Shown: positions 55,145 to 64,000 of the stretch, piece by piece
How the letters are laid out: each line of letters starts with the position of its first letter
Position numbering within the stretch: the stretch's first letter is position 1
Assembly (NCBI RefSeq): GCF_003057875.1
Contig: NZ_PYXZ01000001.1
Span: forward strand, 310,001 to 374,000
Direction of reading: 5' to 3'
Source: Nocardioides currus
GTDB taxonomy: Bacteria > Actinomycetota > Actinomycetes > Propionibacteriales > Nocardioidaceae
Length of the DNA stretch: 64,000 bases
Translations under genes and position numbers: made by a program
The notes under the pieces: model-generated
What the model saw: only the letters and a program-made list of their open reading frames with translations
Databases searched by the model: none
What the model was told of the DNA's origin: nothing

Positions 55145-56104
55145 TCAGTTGGCCCCAGCCTGCTCCGCGAGGTCCGATCTGTCGAGCACCCCCACGGCGT
55201 CCAGCGCCTTCCGCACCCGACCCTCGTCGTCGAAGCGCACCCACACCACGCGCGGGTCCTTGCGGAACCAGCCGTCCTGGCGGCGGGCGAAGCGGCGGGT
55301 CGCGGCCTGGGTGCGGGCCAGCGCCTCGTCGCGCGAGATCTCGCCGTGCAGGAACTGCGTCGCCTCGCGGTAGCCGATGGCGCGCCGCGCGGTCTGGCCC
55401 CGCTCGAGACCCTCGTCGAGCAGTCGCTCCACCTCTTCGACCAGCCCGTCGTCGTACATCTCCCGCACCCTCGTCCCGATCCGCGCGTCGAGGGTGGGTC
55501 GGTCGATGTCGACGCCGATCTGGAGGCTGCGCGGGTCGTCGTACGTCGGGGTGGGGAGGCTCGCGGAGTAGGGCCGTCCCGTCAGGGCGATCACCTCGAG
55601 CGCCCGCACGATGCGACGACCGTTGTCGGGGCCGATCTTGGCGGCAGCGTCGGCGTCGAGGGCGGAGAGTCGCCGGTGCAGGGCCGGGGGGCCGATCGCC
55701 TCCAGCTCGGCCTCCAGCTCGCGGCGCACGGACTCGTCGGTGCCCGGGAACTCGAAGCGGTCCAGCACCGCGCGGGTGTAGAGGGCGCTCCCGCCGACGA
55801 GGACCGGAGCGTGGCCGCGGTCGCGGATGTCGGCGATCGCGTCGCGGGCCCACGCCTGGAAGTCGGCCACGGTCGCGGTCTGCGTGACGTCGAGCCGGTC
55901 GAGCAGGTGGTGGGTGATCCCGCGTCGCTGCGACGGGGGGAGCTTCGCCGTACCGACGTCCATGCCGCGGTAGAGCTGCATCGCGTCGGTGTTGACGATC
56001 TCCCCGCCCAGCGCCTCCGCGAGGTCGAGGCTGAGACCTGTCTTGCCGGACGCCGTCGCCCCGACGATCGCCACGATCGCGCGCGGGTTCGCTTCCGTCG
56101 CCAT
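55145..56104 (-). CDS. miaA: tRNA dimethylallyltransferase
   Basis: The enzyme adds an isopentenyl group to A37 of tRNAs reading UNN codons. I use ATG 56104 (MATEANPRAIVAIVGATASGKT); ATG 56125 is also possible and neither has a clear Shine-Dalgarno. Motifs: P-loop GATASGKTGLSLDLAE, NTDAMQLYRGMDVGTAK, GGSALYTRAVLD and AIGYREATQFLHGE. The product is 319 residues. miaB, which acts next on the same base, lies 1.3 kb away on the same strand. Confidence 0.95.
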   Translation of the reverse strand: MATEANPRAIVAIVGATASGKTGLSLDLAEALGGEIVNTDAMQLYRGMDVGTAKLPPSQRRGITHHLLDRLDVTQTATVADFQAWARDAIADIRDRGHAPVLVGGSALYTRAVLDRFEFPGTDESVRRELEAELEAIGPPALHRRLSALDADAAAKIGPDNGRRIVRALEVIALTGRPYSASLPTPTYDDPRSLQIGVDIDRPTLDARIGTRVREMYDDGLVEEVERLLDEGLERGQTARRAIGYREATQFLHGEISRDEALARTQAATRRFARRQDGWFRKDPRVVWVRFDDEGRVRKALDAVGVLDRSDLAEQAGAN

Positions 56105-56167
56105 GCTGGCTAGTGTTTCAAACATGAGCGGTCCAGCACGGGGCCGCACCGACCATCGGAGACGCTC

Positions 56168-56371
56168 ATGGGATTCCTCGACGACGCCAAGGCCAAGCTG
56201 ACCGACGCGGTCGACAAGCACGGCGACAAGATCAAGGACGGCATCGACAAGGCCGGCAACATGGTCGACGACAAGACCGGCGGCAAGTACTCGGACAAGA
56301 TCGCCTCGGGCAAGGAGAAGGCGGCCGACGCCCTCGACAAGCTCGACGGCAAGAACGACGACATCAGGTAG
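56168..56371 (+). CDS. MT0933-like small antitoxin-type protein
   Basis: This 67-residue, Lys/Asp-rich helical protein (MGFLDDAKAKLTDAVDKHGDKIKDGIDKAG) matches the short family annotated as antitoxin after Rv0909/MT0933. The usual partner is a START/SRPBCC-like toxin, and no such gene is beside it here. It may be a solitary stress protein (CsbD-like in composition). Confidence 0.7.
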   Translation: MGFLDDAKAKLTDAVDKHGDKIKDGIDKAGNMVDDKTGGKYSDKIASGKEKAADALDKLDGKNDDIR

Positions 56372-56418
56372 ACCACCCGTCGGGGTGGCGGGCGGTTGCG
56401 CGTCCGGTCCACGGCTGC

Positions 56419-56553
56419 ATGACTGGCGGCATGAGCCAGCCCACTCCCGCGCCCCCGATCCCGACCGACCCCGGCACCCCGGCCGACCCGCAACCGATGC
56501 CCGGCCCGCCGACGGACCCGACCAACCCGGCCACCGGGGCCCTGCCAGCCTGA
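56419..56553 (+). CDS. Very small Pro-rich protein, uncertain
   Basis: The possible 44-residue peptide from ATG 56419 (or ATG 56431) is nearly all Pro, Thr, Asp, Gly and Ala (MSQPTPAPPIPTDPGTPADP). It fills the gap between two plus-strand genes and similar Pro-rich short ORFs are often annotated in this lineage. Composition alone may reflect G/C bias. Confidence 0.3.
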   Translation: MTGGMSQPTPAPPIPTDPGTPADPQPMPGPPTDPTNPATGALPA

Positions 56554-56573
56554 GGGACCACTAGGTTGCTCTC

Positions 56574-57029
56574 GTGAGTTTTGTCGTGGTGCCGGCGTCG
56601 TACGTCTACCTCCTGCGCGACGGCAGCGGCGGCACCGAGGTGCTGCTCCAGCTGCGCCGCGGGACGACCTACATGGACGGGCACTGGGCGGCGGCCGCGG
56701 CGGGCCACGTCGAGCGGGGCGAGACGGCGTACGCCGCTGCGCAGCGCGAGGCGACCGAGGAGCTCGGCATCAGCGCGGTCGACCTGCGCTTCGAGTTCAC
56801 CATGCAGCGCACGCAGGGTGGCGAGCCGATCGACGAGCGCGTCGACTTCTTCTTCACCGCTCGCTCGTGGACCGGCGAGCCCCGGATCGTCGAGCCCGAC
56901 AAGGCCGGCGAGCTGCGCTGGTGTCCGCTCGACGAGCTGCCCGACCCGATGGTGCCGCACGAGGCATACGCCCTGGGCCAGCTGGGCACCGACCACCGAT
57001 ACCTGAGCCATGGATTCGACACCGACTGA
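56574..57029 (+). CDS. Nudix hydrolase
   Basis: The 151-residue protein starts with GTG 56574. The Nudix box is complete, GHVERGETAYAAAQREATEELGI (residues about 43-65), with the REATEEL metal-binding helix. It hydrolyses a nucleoside diphosphate linked to another group. The substrate is not predictable. The next gene begins 12 bases later. Confidence 0.92.
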   Translation: MSFVVVPASYVYLLRDGSGGTEVLLQLRRGTTYMDGHWAAAAAGHVERGETAYAAAQREATEELGISAVDLRFEFTMQRTQGGEPIDERVDFFFTARSWTGEPRIVEPDKAGELRWCPLDELPDPMVPHEAYALGQLGTDHRYLSHGFDTD

Positions 57030-57041
57030 CCTGGAGGTCAC

Positions 57042-57338
57042 ATGAACGACGAGCTCGGCCCGCAGCCCGACCCGGTCATCGAGGAGAAGGAGCCCAACCC
57101 CGGGGGCGCCGACGCCATCCCCGACGACGCCGAGGACGAGGGGCTGGCACGCGACCTCGACCCGTCGGCCAACCCGGTCGCCCAGGACGTCGTGCCCGAC
57201 GCGGTCACCGAGCCCGACGCCGACAAGACGCAGGCGCCCGAGGGCGAGGCCGACGACGCCGAGTCCGGCGCCGTGGCCGACGACGAGCCCGAGGCCGGCC
57301 AGGAGGCCGAGGACGGGTCGGTCGAGCCGCCCGCCTGA
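57042..57338 (+). CDS. Small acidic protein, unknown function
   Basis: The 98-residue protein is rich in Asp, Glu, Ala and Pro (about one third acidic) with no predicted domain. GGAGGT precedes the ATG. It follows the Nudix gene and is closed by a strong hairpin. It is probably disordered. Confidence 0.6.
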   Translation: MNDELGPQPDPVIEEKEPNPGGADAIPDDAEDEGLARDLDPSANPVAQDVVPDAVTEPDADKTQAPEGEADDAESGAVADDEPEAGQEAEDGSVEPPA

Positions 57339-57345
57339 TGCGCTG

Positions 57346-57386
57346 ACTGTGGGATCGGTGCCACCCGGTGACACCGATCCCACAGT
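57346..57386. terminator. Bidirectional terminator between convergent genes
   Basis: ACTGTGGGATCGGTG (57346-57360) and CACCGATCCCACAGT (57372-57386) form a perfect 15-bp stem over an 11-base loop. It lies between the acidic-protein gene (plus) and miaB (minus), 7 and 8 bases from their stops, so it serves both strands. Confidence 0.9.
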
Positions 57387-57394
57387 GAAGCTCG

Positions 57395-58864
57395 TCAGCC
57401 GCAGGCGATGGCCGGGGGCAGAGGCGCGGGCACCCCGACGGTCGGCATGCCGAGGCCGACGCCGGCCGGGGCCACCGGGGCGGAGGTGCGGCGCTCCCAG
57501 GCGTCGCCGGCCCGTGTGCGGCGTACGGCGAGGACCGGCTCGTCGGCGACGAGGTGGTGCGGCGCGGCGTGGGTGACGACGGTGGTCACCATGTCGCCGG
57601 GTCGCACGCCGTCGGCACCGGTCGGGTCGAAGTGCACGAGCCGGTTGTCCGGGCCGCGGCCCGAGAGGCGGTGCGTGGAGGCGTCCTTGCGCCCCTCGCC
57701 CTCGGCGACCATCAGCTCGACGGGCCGACCGACGAGGCGCTGGTTCTCCTCCCAGGCGATCTCGTTGACGACCTCGACGAGGCGCAGGTAGCGCTCGCGC
57801 ACGACGTCCGGCGGCACCTGCTCCTCCATCGTGGCGGCGGGCGTGCCGGGTCGCGGGGAGTACTGGAAGGTGAAGGCGCCGGAGAAGCGGGCCGCGCGGA
57901 CCACGCGGAGGGTCTCGAGGAAGTCCTTCTCGGTCTCGCCCGGGAACCCGACGATGATGTCGGTCGTGATCGCCGCGTCGGGCATGGCGGCCCGCACCCG
58001 CTCGATGATCCCGAGGAACTTCGAGGAGCGGTAGGACCGGCGCATCGCCTTCAGGACCCGGTCGGAGCCGGACTGCAGCGGCATGTGGAGCTGATGCATC
58101 ACGTTGCGCGTCTGCGCCATCGCCTCGATGACGTCGTCGGTGAACTCGGCCGGGTGCGGCGAGGTGAACCGCACGCGCTCGAGGCCCTCGATCTCCCCGC
58201 ACGCCCGCAGCAGCTTGGAGAAGGCCTGCCGGTCGCCGAACTCCACGCCGTAGGCGTTCACGTTCTGCCCGAGCAGGGTGATCTCGGTGACGCCCTCGGC
58301 GACCAGCGCCTCGACCTCGGCCAGGATCTCGCCGGGGCGGCGATCCTTCTCCTTGCCGCGCAGCGACGGGACGATGCAGAACGTGCAGGTGTTGTTGCAG
58401 CCCACCGAGATCGAGACCCACGCGGCGTAGGCCGAGTCGCGCTTGGTCGGCAGCGTGGACGGGAAGACGGAGAGCGACTCGAGGATCTCGACCTGCGCCT
58501 CCTGCTGCGAGCGCGCGCGGTCGAGGAGGGCCGGGAGCGACCCGATGTTGTGGGTGCCGAACACGACGTCGACGTACGGCGCCTTCTCGGTGATCGTCGA
58601 ACGGTCCTTCTGCGCCAGGCAGCCGCCGACGGCGATCTGGATGTCCGGGTTGGCGGCCTTGATCGGCGCGAGGTGCGACAGGTTGCCGTAGAGCTTGTTG
58701 TCGGCGTTCTCGCGCACCGCGCAGGTGTTGAAGACGACGACGTCGGCCTGGTCGCCGGCCGGCGAGGCGACGTACCCCGCTTCCTCCAGCAGGCCGGTCA
58801 GGCGCTCGGAGTCGTGGACGTTCATCTGGCACCCGTAGGTGCGGACCTCATAGGTGCGCGACAT
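57395..58864 (-). CDS. miaB: tRNA-2-methylthio-N6-dimethylallyladenosine synthase
   Basis: The 489-residue radical-SAM methylthiotransferase adds the 2-methylthio group to i6A37. The N-terminal domain has its own cluster cysteines ([27 protein letters not shown]) and the radical-SAM motif is [21 protein letters not shown] domain precedes a C-terminal Pro/Ala/Gly tail. It works on the product of MiaA. Confidence 0.96.
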   Translation of the reverse strand: MSRTYEVRTYGCQMNVHDSERLTGLLEEAGYVASPAGDQADVVVFNTCAVRENADNKLYGNLSHLAPIKAANPDIQIAVGGCLAQKDRSTITEKAPYVDVVFGTHNIGSLPALLDRARSQQEAQVEILESLSVFPSTLPTKRDSAYAAWVSISVGCNNTCTFCIVPSLRGKEKDRRPGEILAEVEALVAEGVTEITLLGQNVNAYGVEFGDRQAFSKLLRACGEIEGLERVRFTSPHPAEFTDDVIEAMAQTRNVMHQLHMPLQSGSDRVLKAMRRSYRSSKFLGIIERVRAAMPDAAITTDIIVGFPGETEKDFLETLRVVRAARFSGAFTFQYSPRPGTPAATMEEQVPPDVVRERYLRLVEVVNEIAWEENQRLVGRPVELMVAEGEGRKDASTHRLSGRGPDNRLVHFDPTGADGVRPGDMVTTVVTHAAPHHLVADEPVLAVRRTRAGDAWERRTSAPVAPAGVGLGMPTVGVPAPLPPAIACG

Positions 58865-59048
58865 AGCGGCCCAAGCCTACGGCTCGTGACGGTGCCGATC
58901 CGCATCGCTGTCGATTGGTAACAAATTTCCGGCAAACCGCCACAATTGCCGACGGACACCCACAAACTGGTAACAGACCGGTCGCTCGGGGCTGGTCTCA
59001 CACACCCACCGAACACGGCTGCCGACTCACCCCCCGGATCCGGCTCCC
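58865..59048. promoter_or_regulatory. A/T-rich divergent promoter region of miaB and GH16 gene
   Basis: The gap contains the lowest G/C stretch nearby. TGGTAACA occurs twice (58916-58923 and 58968-58975), and an inverted repeat CGGCAA/TTGCCG (58930-58935 with 58946-58951) lies between. These could be operators or -10 elements, but I match no consensus with confidence. Confidence 0.4.
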
Positions 59049-60281
59049 GTGCTTCTCGTCCTCGGAGTTCTCGTGCGCCCTCTTCACCGAGCGGTCAGGA
59101 CGCTCGTCCTGACACTCCTCCTCTGCCTGACCGTGCCCCTCGTGATGCACGCCCCGCCCGCCGGCGCGGCCGAGCACGCGGCAGCCAGCAAGGCCAGCAA
59201 GGCGAGCAAGGCCGCCCGGACCACGACCGGCACCCTCGTCGCGCTGCCGCCGGTCGTGCAGCCCGGCACCACCCCCGCCTCGCCTCGCAACGCAGGCCAG
59301 GTCATCGCCACCTTCGCGCCGGCCCGGGCCGGTCGTGTCGTCCAGCTCGAGCGCCTGGTCGGCAGCACCTGGACGGTCACCTCGCGCAAGCGCACGGACG
59401 CCTGGGGCTCGGTCGCGTTCTCGGCGAAGCCCGGCACCTACCGCGCGTCGACCAGCACCTCGACCGGCGCGGTCGTGACCACGACGCCCGTCGTGTCGCG
59501 CACCTGGACCCCGTCGTTCCAGGACACCTTCTCCAGCAGCAGCCTCGACCTGTCCGTGTGGAACGACCAGCGCCGTGAGCGGGAGAGCGTCTACGCCCCC
59601 CGCACGTGCGCGCGGGCCGACGCTGCGGCACGTCGCGTCGAGGGCGGCGTGCTGAAGCTGGGCCTCGCGCTCGACCCGACGATGGCCGACCAGACCTGCA
59701 CGTACACCACCGACGAGGGCACGGGCCAGCACTCCTACCTGCTCACCAGCCAGGTCTCGACGGAGAACACCCACCTCTTCGGCCACGGCATCGTCGCGGC
59801 GCGGATGAAGCCGCAGCAGGCGAAGGGCATGCACTCGGGCTTCTGGCTGCTGCCGGAGGGCACCAGGTTCACTGACGGCGACCCGTCGGCCGGGACCGAG
59901 ATCGACATCATGGAGTTCTTCGGCGAGCGGCCCGAGGGGCGCGAGACGATCGGCTCGTTCGTCAGCTACTACGAGCCCGGCTGGACCTCGGTGCAGCACG
60001 GCGGCATGTTCGGCAAGGCCCGCCGGGCCCTCAGCACCGGGGCCCGCTGGTGGGACGAGTTCCACGTCTTCTCCGTGGAGTGGACGCCCACGGAGTACAT
60101 CTTCCGCGTCGACGGCCGGGAGTACCACCGCGAGCTCAACGCCGTCTCCCAGGCCCGGCAGTACGTCGTCCTCTCGATGCTCGCCTCCGACCACGAGCTG
60201 GACGACCTGACCCCCGACGAGCTCGGCCAGACCGCCGATGTCGACTGGGTGCGGGTGTACGACGCCGACGCGATCGGGTAG
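59049..60281 (+). CDS. Secreted family 16 glycoside hydrolase
   Basis: The 410-residue protein (GTG 59049, or GTG 59073) has a signal peptide ending near GAAEHAA, then a small beta domain and a GH16 catalytic domain. The active-site motif is TEIDIMEFFG (ExDxxE with both catalytic Glu), with FWLLPEG before it and FSVEWTPTEYIFRVDGR after it. It should cut a beta-1,3/1,4-glucan or similar polysaccharide outside the cell. Confidence 0.9.
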   Translation: MLLVLGVLVRPLHRAVRTLVLTLLLCLTVPLVMHAPPAGAAEHAAASKASKASKAARTTTGTLVALPPVVQPGTTPASPRNAGQVIATFAPARAGRVVQLERLVGSTWTVTSRKRTDAWGSVAFSAKPGTYRASTSTSTGAVVTTTPVVSRTWTPSFQDTFSSSSLDLSVWNDQRRERESVYAPRTCARADAAARRVEGGVLKLGLALDPTMADQTCTYTTDEGTGQHSYLLTSQVSTENTHLFGHGIVAARMKPQQAKGMHSGFWLLPEGTRFTDGDPSAGTEIDIMEFFGERPEGRETIGSFVSYYEPGWTSVQHGGMFGKARRALSTGARWWDEFHVFSVEWTPTEYIFRVDGREYHRELNAVSQARQYVVLSMLASDHELDDLTPDELGQTADVDWVRVYDADAIG

Positions 60282-60381
60282 GCGCCGGCCCTCTCACACG
60301 GCGGCAACGACGAGGTCACGATCCTCCCGGATGACCACCCGGTGATAGCCCGAACGGATCACCTGCGGATAGGTTTCCGCC

Positions 60382-61158
<777 letters not shown>

Positions 61159-61196
61159 TCACTGCACCGGCACCACCAACACGAGGGAGAAGCACG

Positions 61197-62087
61197 ATGC
61201 GATTCATCCGAACCAAGGCCGCCATCGCGGTCGCTGGTCTGGCCCTGACCATGACGGCCTGCGGCGACGCGGGCTCCGACAGCGAGGGCGCCGACGTCGA
61301 GGTGGCCGACGACGCGGCCTCGTCGTTCGACGACGGCACCCGCATGAAGGAGCTGGCCGACGCCGGCACCATCAAGGTCGGCGTGAAGTACGACCAGCCC
61401 GGGCTCGGCTTCAAGGACGCCGCCTCCGACATCCCCACCGGCTTCGACGTGGAGATGGCCAAGATCCTGGTCGCCAGCCTCGGCATCGACCCCGAGGACA
61501 CCAGCAAGGTCGAGTACGTCGAGACGATCTCCGACAACCGCGAGCCCTTCCTCGAGGACGGCACCGTCGACATCGTGCTGGCGTCCTACTCCATCACCGA
61601 CGACCGTCGCAAGGTCGTCGGGCAGGCCGGCCCCTACCTCGTCACCGGCCAGCAGCTGCTGGTGCCCGAGGACAGCGACGTCGCCTCCACCGCCGACCTG
61701 GCGGGCAAGGAGGTGTGCTCCGTGACCGGATCCACCTCGCTGGAGAACGTCAAGGCGGAGGGCATGAAGCCGGTCGGCTTCGACACCTACTCCGAGTGCG
61801 TGGAGAAGGTGCTCGACGGCACGGTCGAGGCCATGTCGACCGACGGCACGATCCTGGCCGGCTACGCCGCGCAGAACGAGGGCCAGCTCAAGGTCGTCGG
61901 TGACGAGTTCTCCGAGGAGAACATCGGCGTCGGCTACTCCAAGGACCGCCCCGAGATGTGCCAGTGGATCGTGGACACGATCACCAAGGCCTACGACGAC
62001 GGTGACTACGAGGCGGCCTTCGAGGCCACGCTCGGCCCGTCGGGTGTCGAGGTGCCCGAGCTCCCCACCATGGACGAGTGCGCGTGA
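61197..62087 (+). CDS. gluB: Glutamate-type ABC transporter solute-binding lipoprotein
   Basis: The 296-residue protein starts at ATG 61197. Its lipobox (ALTMTAC) puts the mature protein on the outer face of the membrane. The SBP family 3 domain is seen in IKVGVKYDQPGLGFKD, GFDVEMAKILVASLGID, EYVETISDNREPFLEDGTVDIVLASYSIT and KEVCSVTGSTSLENVK. It binds glutamate or a similar amino acid. A strong hairpin follows the gene. Confidence 0.95.
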   Translation: MRFIRTKAAIAVAGLALTMTACGDAGSDSEGADVEVADDAASSFDDGTRMKELADAGTIKVGVKYDQPGLGFKDAASDIPTGFDVEMAKILVASLGIDPEDTSKVEYVETISDNREPFLEDGTVDIVLASYSITDDRRKVVGQAGPYLVTGQQLLVPEDSDVASTADLAGKEVCSVTGSTSLENVKAEGMKPVGFDTYSECVEKVLDGTVEAMSTDGTILAGYAAQNEGQLKVVGDEFSEENIGVGYSKDRPEMCQWIVDTITKAYDDGDYEAAFEATLGPSGVEVPELPTMDECA

Positions 62088-62104
62088 CGTCCTGACCCAC
62101 TTCC

Positions 62105-62140
62105 CGAGCCGGGGTGCGGGCACGCCCGTGCCCCGGCTCG
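62105..62140 (+). promoter_or_regulatory. Intercistronic hairpin between gluB and gluC
   Basis: CGAGCCGGGG (62105-62114) and CCCCGGCTCG (62131-62140) form a 10-bp stem with further pairing inside (GCGGGC with GCCCGT). Such hairpins reduce permease transcript relative to the binding protein or protect the gluB message. Confidence 0.8.
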
Positions 62141-62189
62141 AGTCCGCACGACCGCACCTGCCCGTCCGATCGCCCGAGAGGAGCCCTGC

Positions 62190-62879
62190 GTGAACGCTGT
62201 CCTCGACAGCCCCGACCTGTTCCTCAAGGCCTTCGGCTACACCGTCTTCCTGTTCCTGGTCTCCGGCGTCATCTCGGTGGTGCTCGGCACGCTGCTCGTC
62301 GCCATGCGCGTCGGGCCCGTGGCGATCCTGAGCCGCGCGGCCACCGTCTACATCACGGTGGTGCGCAACACTCCGCTGGTCATCATCTTCCTGTTCTTCC
62401 AGCTCGGCGCTCCGAAGGTCTTCCAGACGCTGCGCTTCTCGTGGGTCGACATCCACATCGGTCCCTACGACTTCACCTCGTTCTTCACCGCCGCCGTCGT
62501 CGCCCTGTCGCTCTACACGTCCTGCTTCGTGTGCGAGGCGCTGCGGGCCGGCATCAACGCGGTGCCCCTCGGCCAGGCCGAGGCCGCCCGCGCGATCGGG
62601 CTCCCCTTCTCCGGCGTGATGCGCCAGGTCGTGCTCCCGCAGGCGTTCCGCGCCGCGGTGCCGCCGCTGGCCAGCACCCTGATCGCGCTGCTCAAGAACA
62701 CCTCCGTGGCCGGCGTCTTCGGCGTGATCGAGGCCGCCGCCCAGATGAAGTCGTTCACCAACGACTTCGCCAGCGAGCGGACGGGCATCTTCATCATGTT
62801 CGCGCTGGGCTACGTCGTCCTGGTCGAGATCGTCTCCGCGGTCGCGACCGTCCTCGAGCGCCGTTGGAGGATCGCGTAA
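62190..62879 (+). CDS. gluC: Glutamate-type ABC transporter permease
   Basis: The 229-residue permease (GTG 62190, GAGAGGAG upstream) has five TM helices and the inner-membrane EAA motif EALRAGINAVPLGQAEAARAIG. The stop TAA overlaps the next ATG (TAATG). Confidence 0.94.
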   Translation: MNAVLDSPDLFLKAFGYTVFLFLVSGVISVVLGTLLVAMRVGPVAILSRAATVYITVVRNTPLVIIFLFFQLGAPKVFQTLRFSWVDIHIGPYDFTSFFTAAVVALSLYTSCFVCEALRAGINAVPLGQAEAARAIGLPFSGVMRQVVLPQAFRAAVPPLASTLIALLKNTSVAGVFGVIEAAAQMKSFTNDFASERTGIFIMFALGYVVLVEIVSAVATVLERRWRIA

Positions 62880-63763
62880 TGGCCGCCGGTGTCCTCTTCG
62901 ACAGCCCGGGGCCCGCGACCCGGGCCCGCCACCGCACCTACGGGATCGTCACCGTGGTCGCGCTCGTCGTCCTCGTCGGCTGGGTGCTGTGGCGCCTCAA
63001 CGAGACCGGGCAGTTCGAGTACGACAAGTGGGAGCCGTTCCTCACGCCCGCTTACATCCGGGCGATCCTCGTCGACGGCCTGGTCGTCACGCTCCAGATG
63101 GCCTTCAGCGCCATCATCGGTGCGGTCGTCTTCGGGCTGGTGTTCGGCATCGGCAAGCTCTCCGACCACGGCATCCTGCGCTGGCCCTGCTGGCTGGTGG
63201 TCGAGTTCTTCCGCGCCGTACCCGTGATCCTGCTCATCGTCTTCTGCTTCTACGCGGTCTTCGGCGGCATGAACCCGCTCTCGAGCCGCACGTACTGGGC
63301 CGTCGTGCTCGCCCTCACGCTCTACAACGGGGCCGTTCTGGCCGAGGTGTTCCGCGCCGGGATCAACGCCGTGCCGAAGGGGCAGGCCGAGGCGGCGTAC
63401 GCCATCGGCATGCGCAAGTACCAGGTGATGACGCTGATCCTGCTGCCGCAGGCGGTGAAGATCATGATCCCAGCGATCATCAGCCAGATGATCGTCGCCC
63501 TCAAGGACACCAGCCTGGGCTACGTCGTCGCCGGACTGGGCCTCACCCGGGTCGCGAAGTCGATCTACCCGCAGTTCCAGAACCACGTGCCGACCATCAT
63601 CGTGATCGCCGCCATCTACATCGCCGTCAACCTGCTCCTGACCTGGCTGGCGACGTGGGTGCAGAAGCGGTTCGTCGGTGAGAAGGACGTGCTGCAGGTC
63701 TCGATGGTCGGCGAGCAGACCGCCGAGGCCGCGCCGATCCCCGGAGCGGCGCGCACGGACTGA
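62879..63763 (+). CDS. gluD: Glutamate-type ABC transporter permease
   Basis: The 294-residue permease has a longer N-terminus with an extra TM helix, the NETGQFEYDKWEPF loop typical of GluD and the EAA motif EVFRAGINAVPKGQAEAAYAIG. It completes the importer. The convergent DUF4442 gene stops 5 bases further on. Confidence 0.94.
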   Translation: MAAGVLFDSPGPATRARHRTYGIVTVVALVVLVGWVLWRLNETGQFEYDKWEPFLTPAYIRAILVDGLVVTLQMAFSAIIGAVVFGLVFGIGKLSDHGILRWPCWLVVEFFRAVPVILLIVFCFYAVFGGMNPLSSRTYWAVVLALTLYNGAVLAEVFRAGINAVPKGQAEAAYAIGMRKYQVMTLILLPQAVKIMIPAIISQMIVALKDTSLGYVVAGLGLTRVAKSIYPQFQNHVPTIIVIAAIYIAVNLLLTWLATWVQKRFVGEKDVLQVSMVGEQTAEAAPIPGAARTD

Positions 63764-63767
63764 CGGC

Positions 63768-64000
63768 TCAGGGCTTCTCGGTCACCCAGAGCCTGATGAC
63801 GCCCTCGATCACCACGACCCCGTCCTCGCGCACCCCGCGCACGCGCACGTGCAGGTCGGGGTCGTCGCTGGTCCACTGCTCGGGGTCGGTCTCCGCGATG
63901 CACGTGATGTCGCTGGTCGCCTTGGCGGTGTAGGCGATGTCCATGCCCTTGGGGATCCAGCGCCTGGTGCGCGGGATGCTGACCTCGGCCAGCGCCCCCA
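63768..64000 (-). CDS. DUF4442-type (hotdog-fold) protein, 5' end outside window
   Basis: The frame is open from the right edge to the stop at 63768-63770 and encodes about 76 C-terminal residues, including VSIPRTRRWIPKGMDIAYTAKATSDI and VVVIEGVIRLWVTEK. These match the end of DUF4442, a thioesterase-like hotdog family. The start is missing from the window. Confidence 0.8.
   Translation of the reverse strand, partial: GALAEVSIPRTRRWIPKGMDIAYTAKATSDITCIAETDPEQWTSDDPDLHVRVRGVREDGVVVIEGVIRLWVTEKP

Overview
The window is high-GC DNA from an actinobacterium, most likely a member of the Nocardioidaceae or a close relative. The evidence is the strong G/C third-position bias, GTG starts in GTGA overlaps, an nrdR-nrdJ operon, an actinobacterial LexA box, a gluABCD-type uptake operon, a fused SecDF, DUF6318 and MT0933-type proteins, and diaminopimelate synthesis. 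I could not compare it with any database, so the genus is inference.

Positions 161-27930 form a defence island of three units. (1) A six-gene plus-strand operon (161-10460), nearly all joined by 4-bp overlaps. It encodes a two-TM coiled-coil membrane protein, a MotB/ZorB-like protein with an Asp in its TM helix, a Pro-rich protein with a degenerate kinase-like C-terminus, two different SNF2-family ATPases and an HNH nuclease. The logic resembles Zorya (membrane stator plus helicase or HNH effector), but the gene set matches no system I can name. (2) A seven-gene minus-strand operon (25714-10478) that is a full class 1 DISARM (drmD, drmMI, drmA, drmB, drmC) extended by a C5-cytosine methyltransferase and a Vsr endonuclease. 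It therefore carries both adenine and cytosine methylation plus mismatch repair for 5mC. (3) A gene divergent from drmD (25915-27930) encoding a retron-like reverse transcriptase fused to a C-terminal ArdC/ImmA-IrrE-type zinc peptidase. It is preceded by about 120 nt containing three stem-loops that could be a retron-type non-coding RNA.

From 28 kb onward the content is chromosomal housekeeping. It starts with nrdJ and nrdR, with two NrdR-box-like sites one 31-bp step apart, and a run of small membrane, secreted and lipoprotein genes. A LysM membrane gene is divergent from lexA with three SOS boxes between them. A PAP2 phosphatase, a DinG-type helicase and secDF follow, then hflX, three tandem thrombospondin-type-3 secreted paralogues, an SDR and dapF.

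The last part holds a Tat-exported ferritin-like protein next to tatB-tatA-tatC and an Nramp transporter, then a RibD-type reductase and an AraC regulator. It continues with ggt, miaA, an MT0933-type small protein, a Nudix hydrolase, miaB, a GH16 glycosidase and a glutamate-type ABC transporter (gluABCD). A DUF4442 gene runs off the right edge.

Two genes carry single in-frame stops: a phage-like small gene (amber at 40922-40924) and one thrombospondin-repeat paralogue (ochre at 43281-43283). Non-coding repeats include an 82-bp duplication whose two hairpins differ by a compensating base pair, and a 22-bp tandem array between dinG and secDF.
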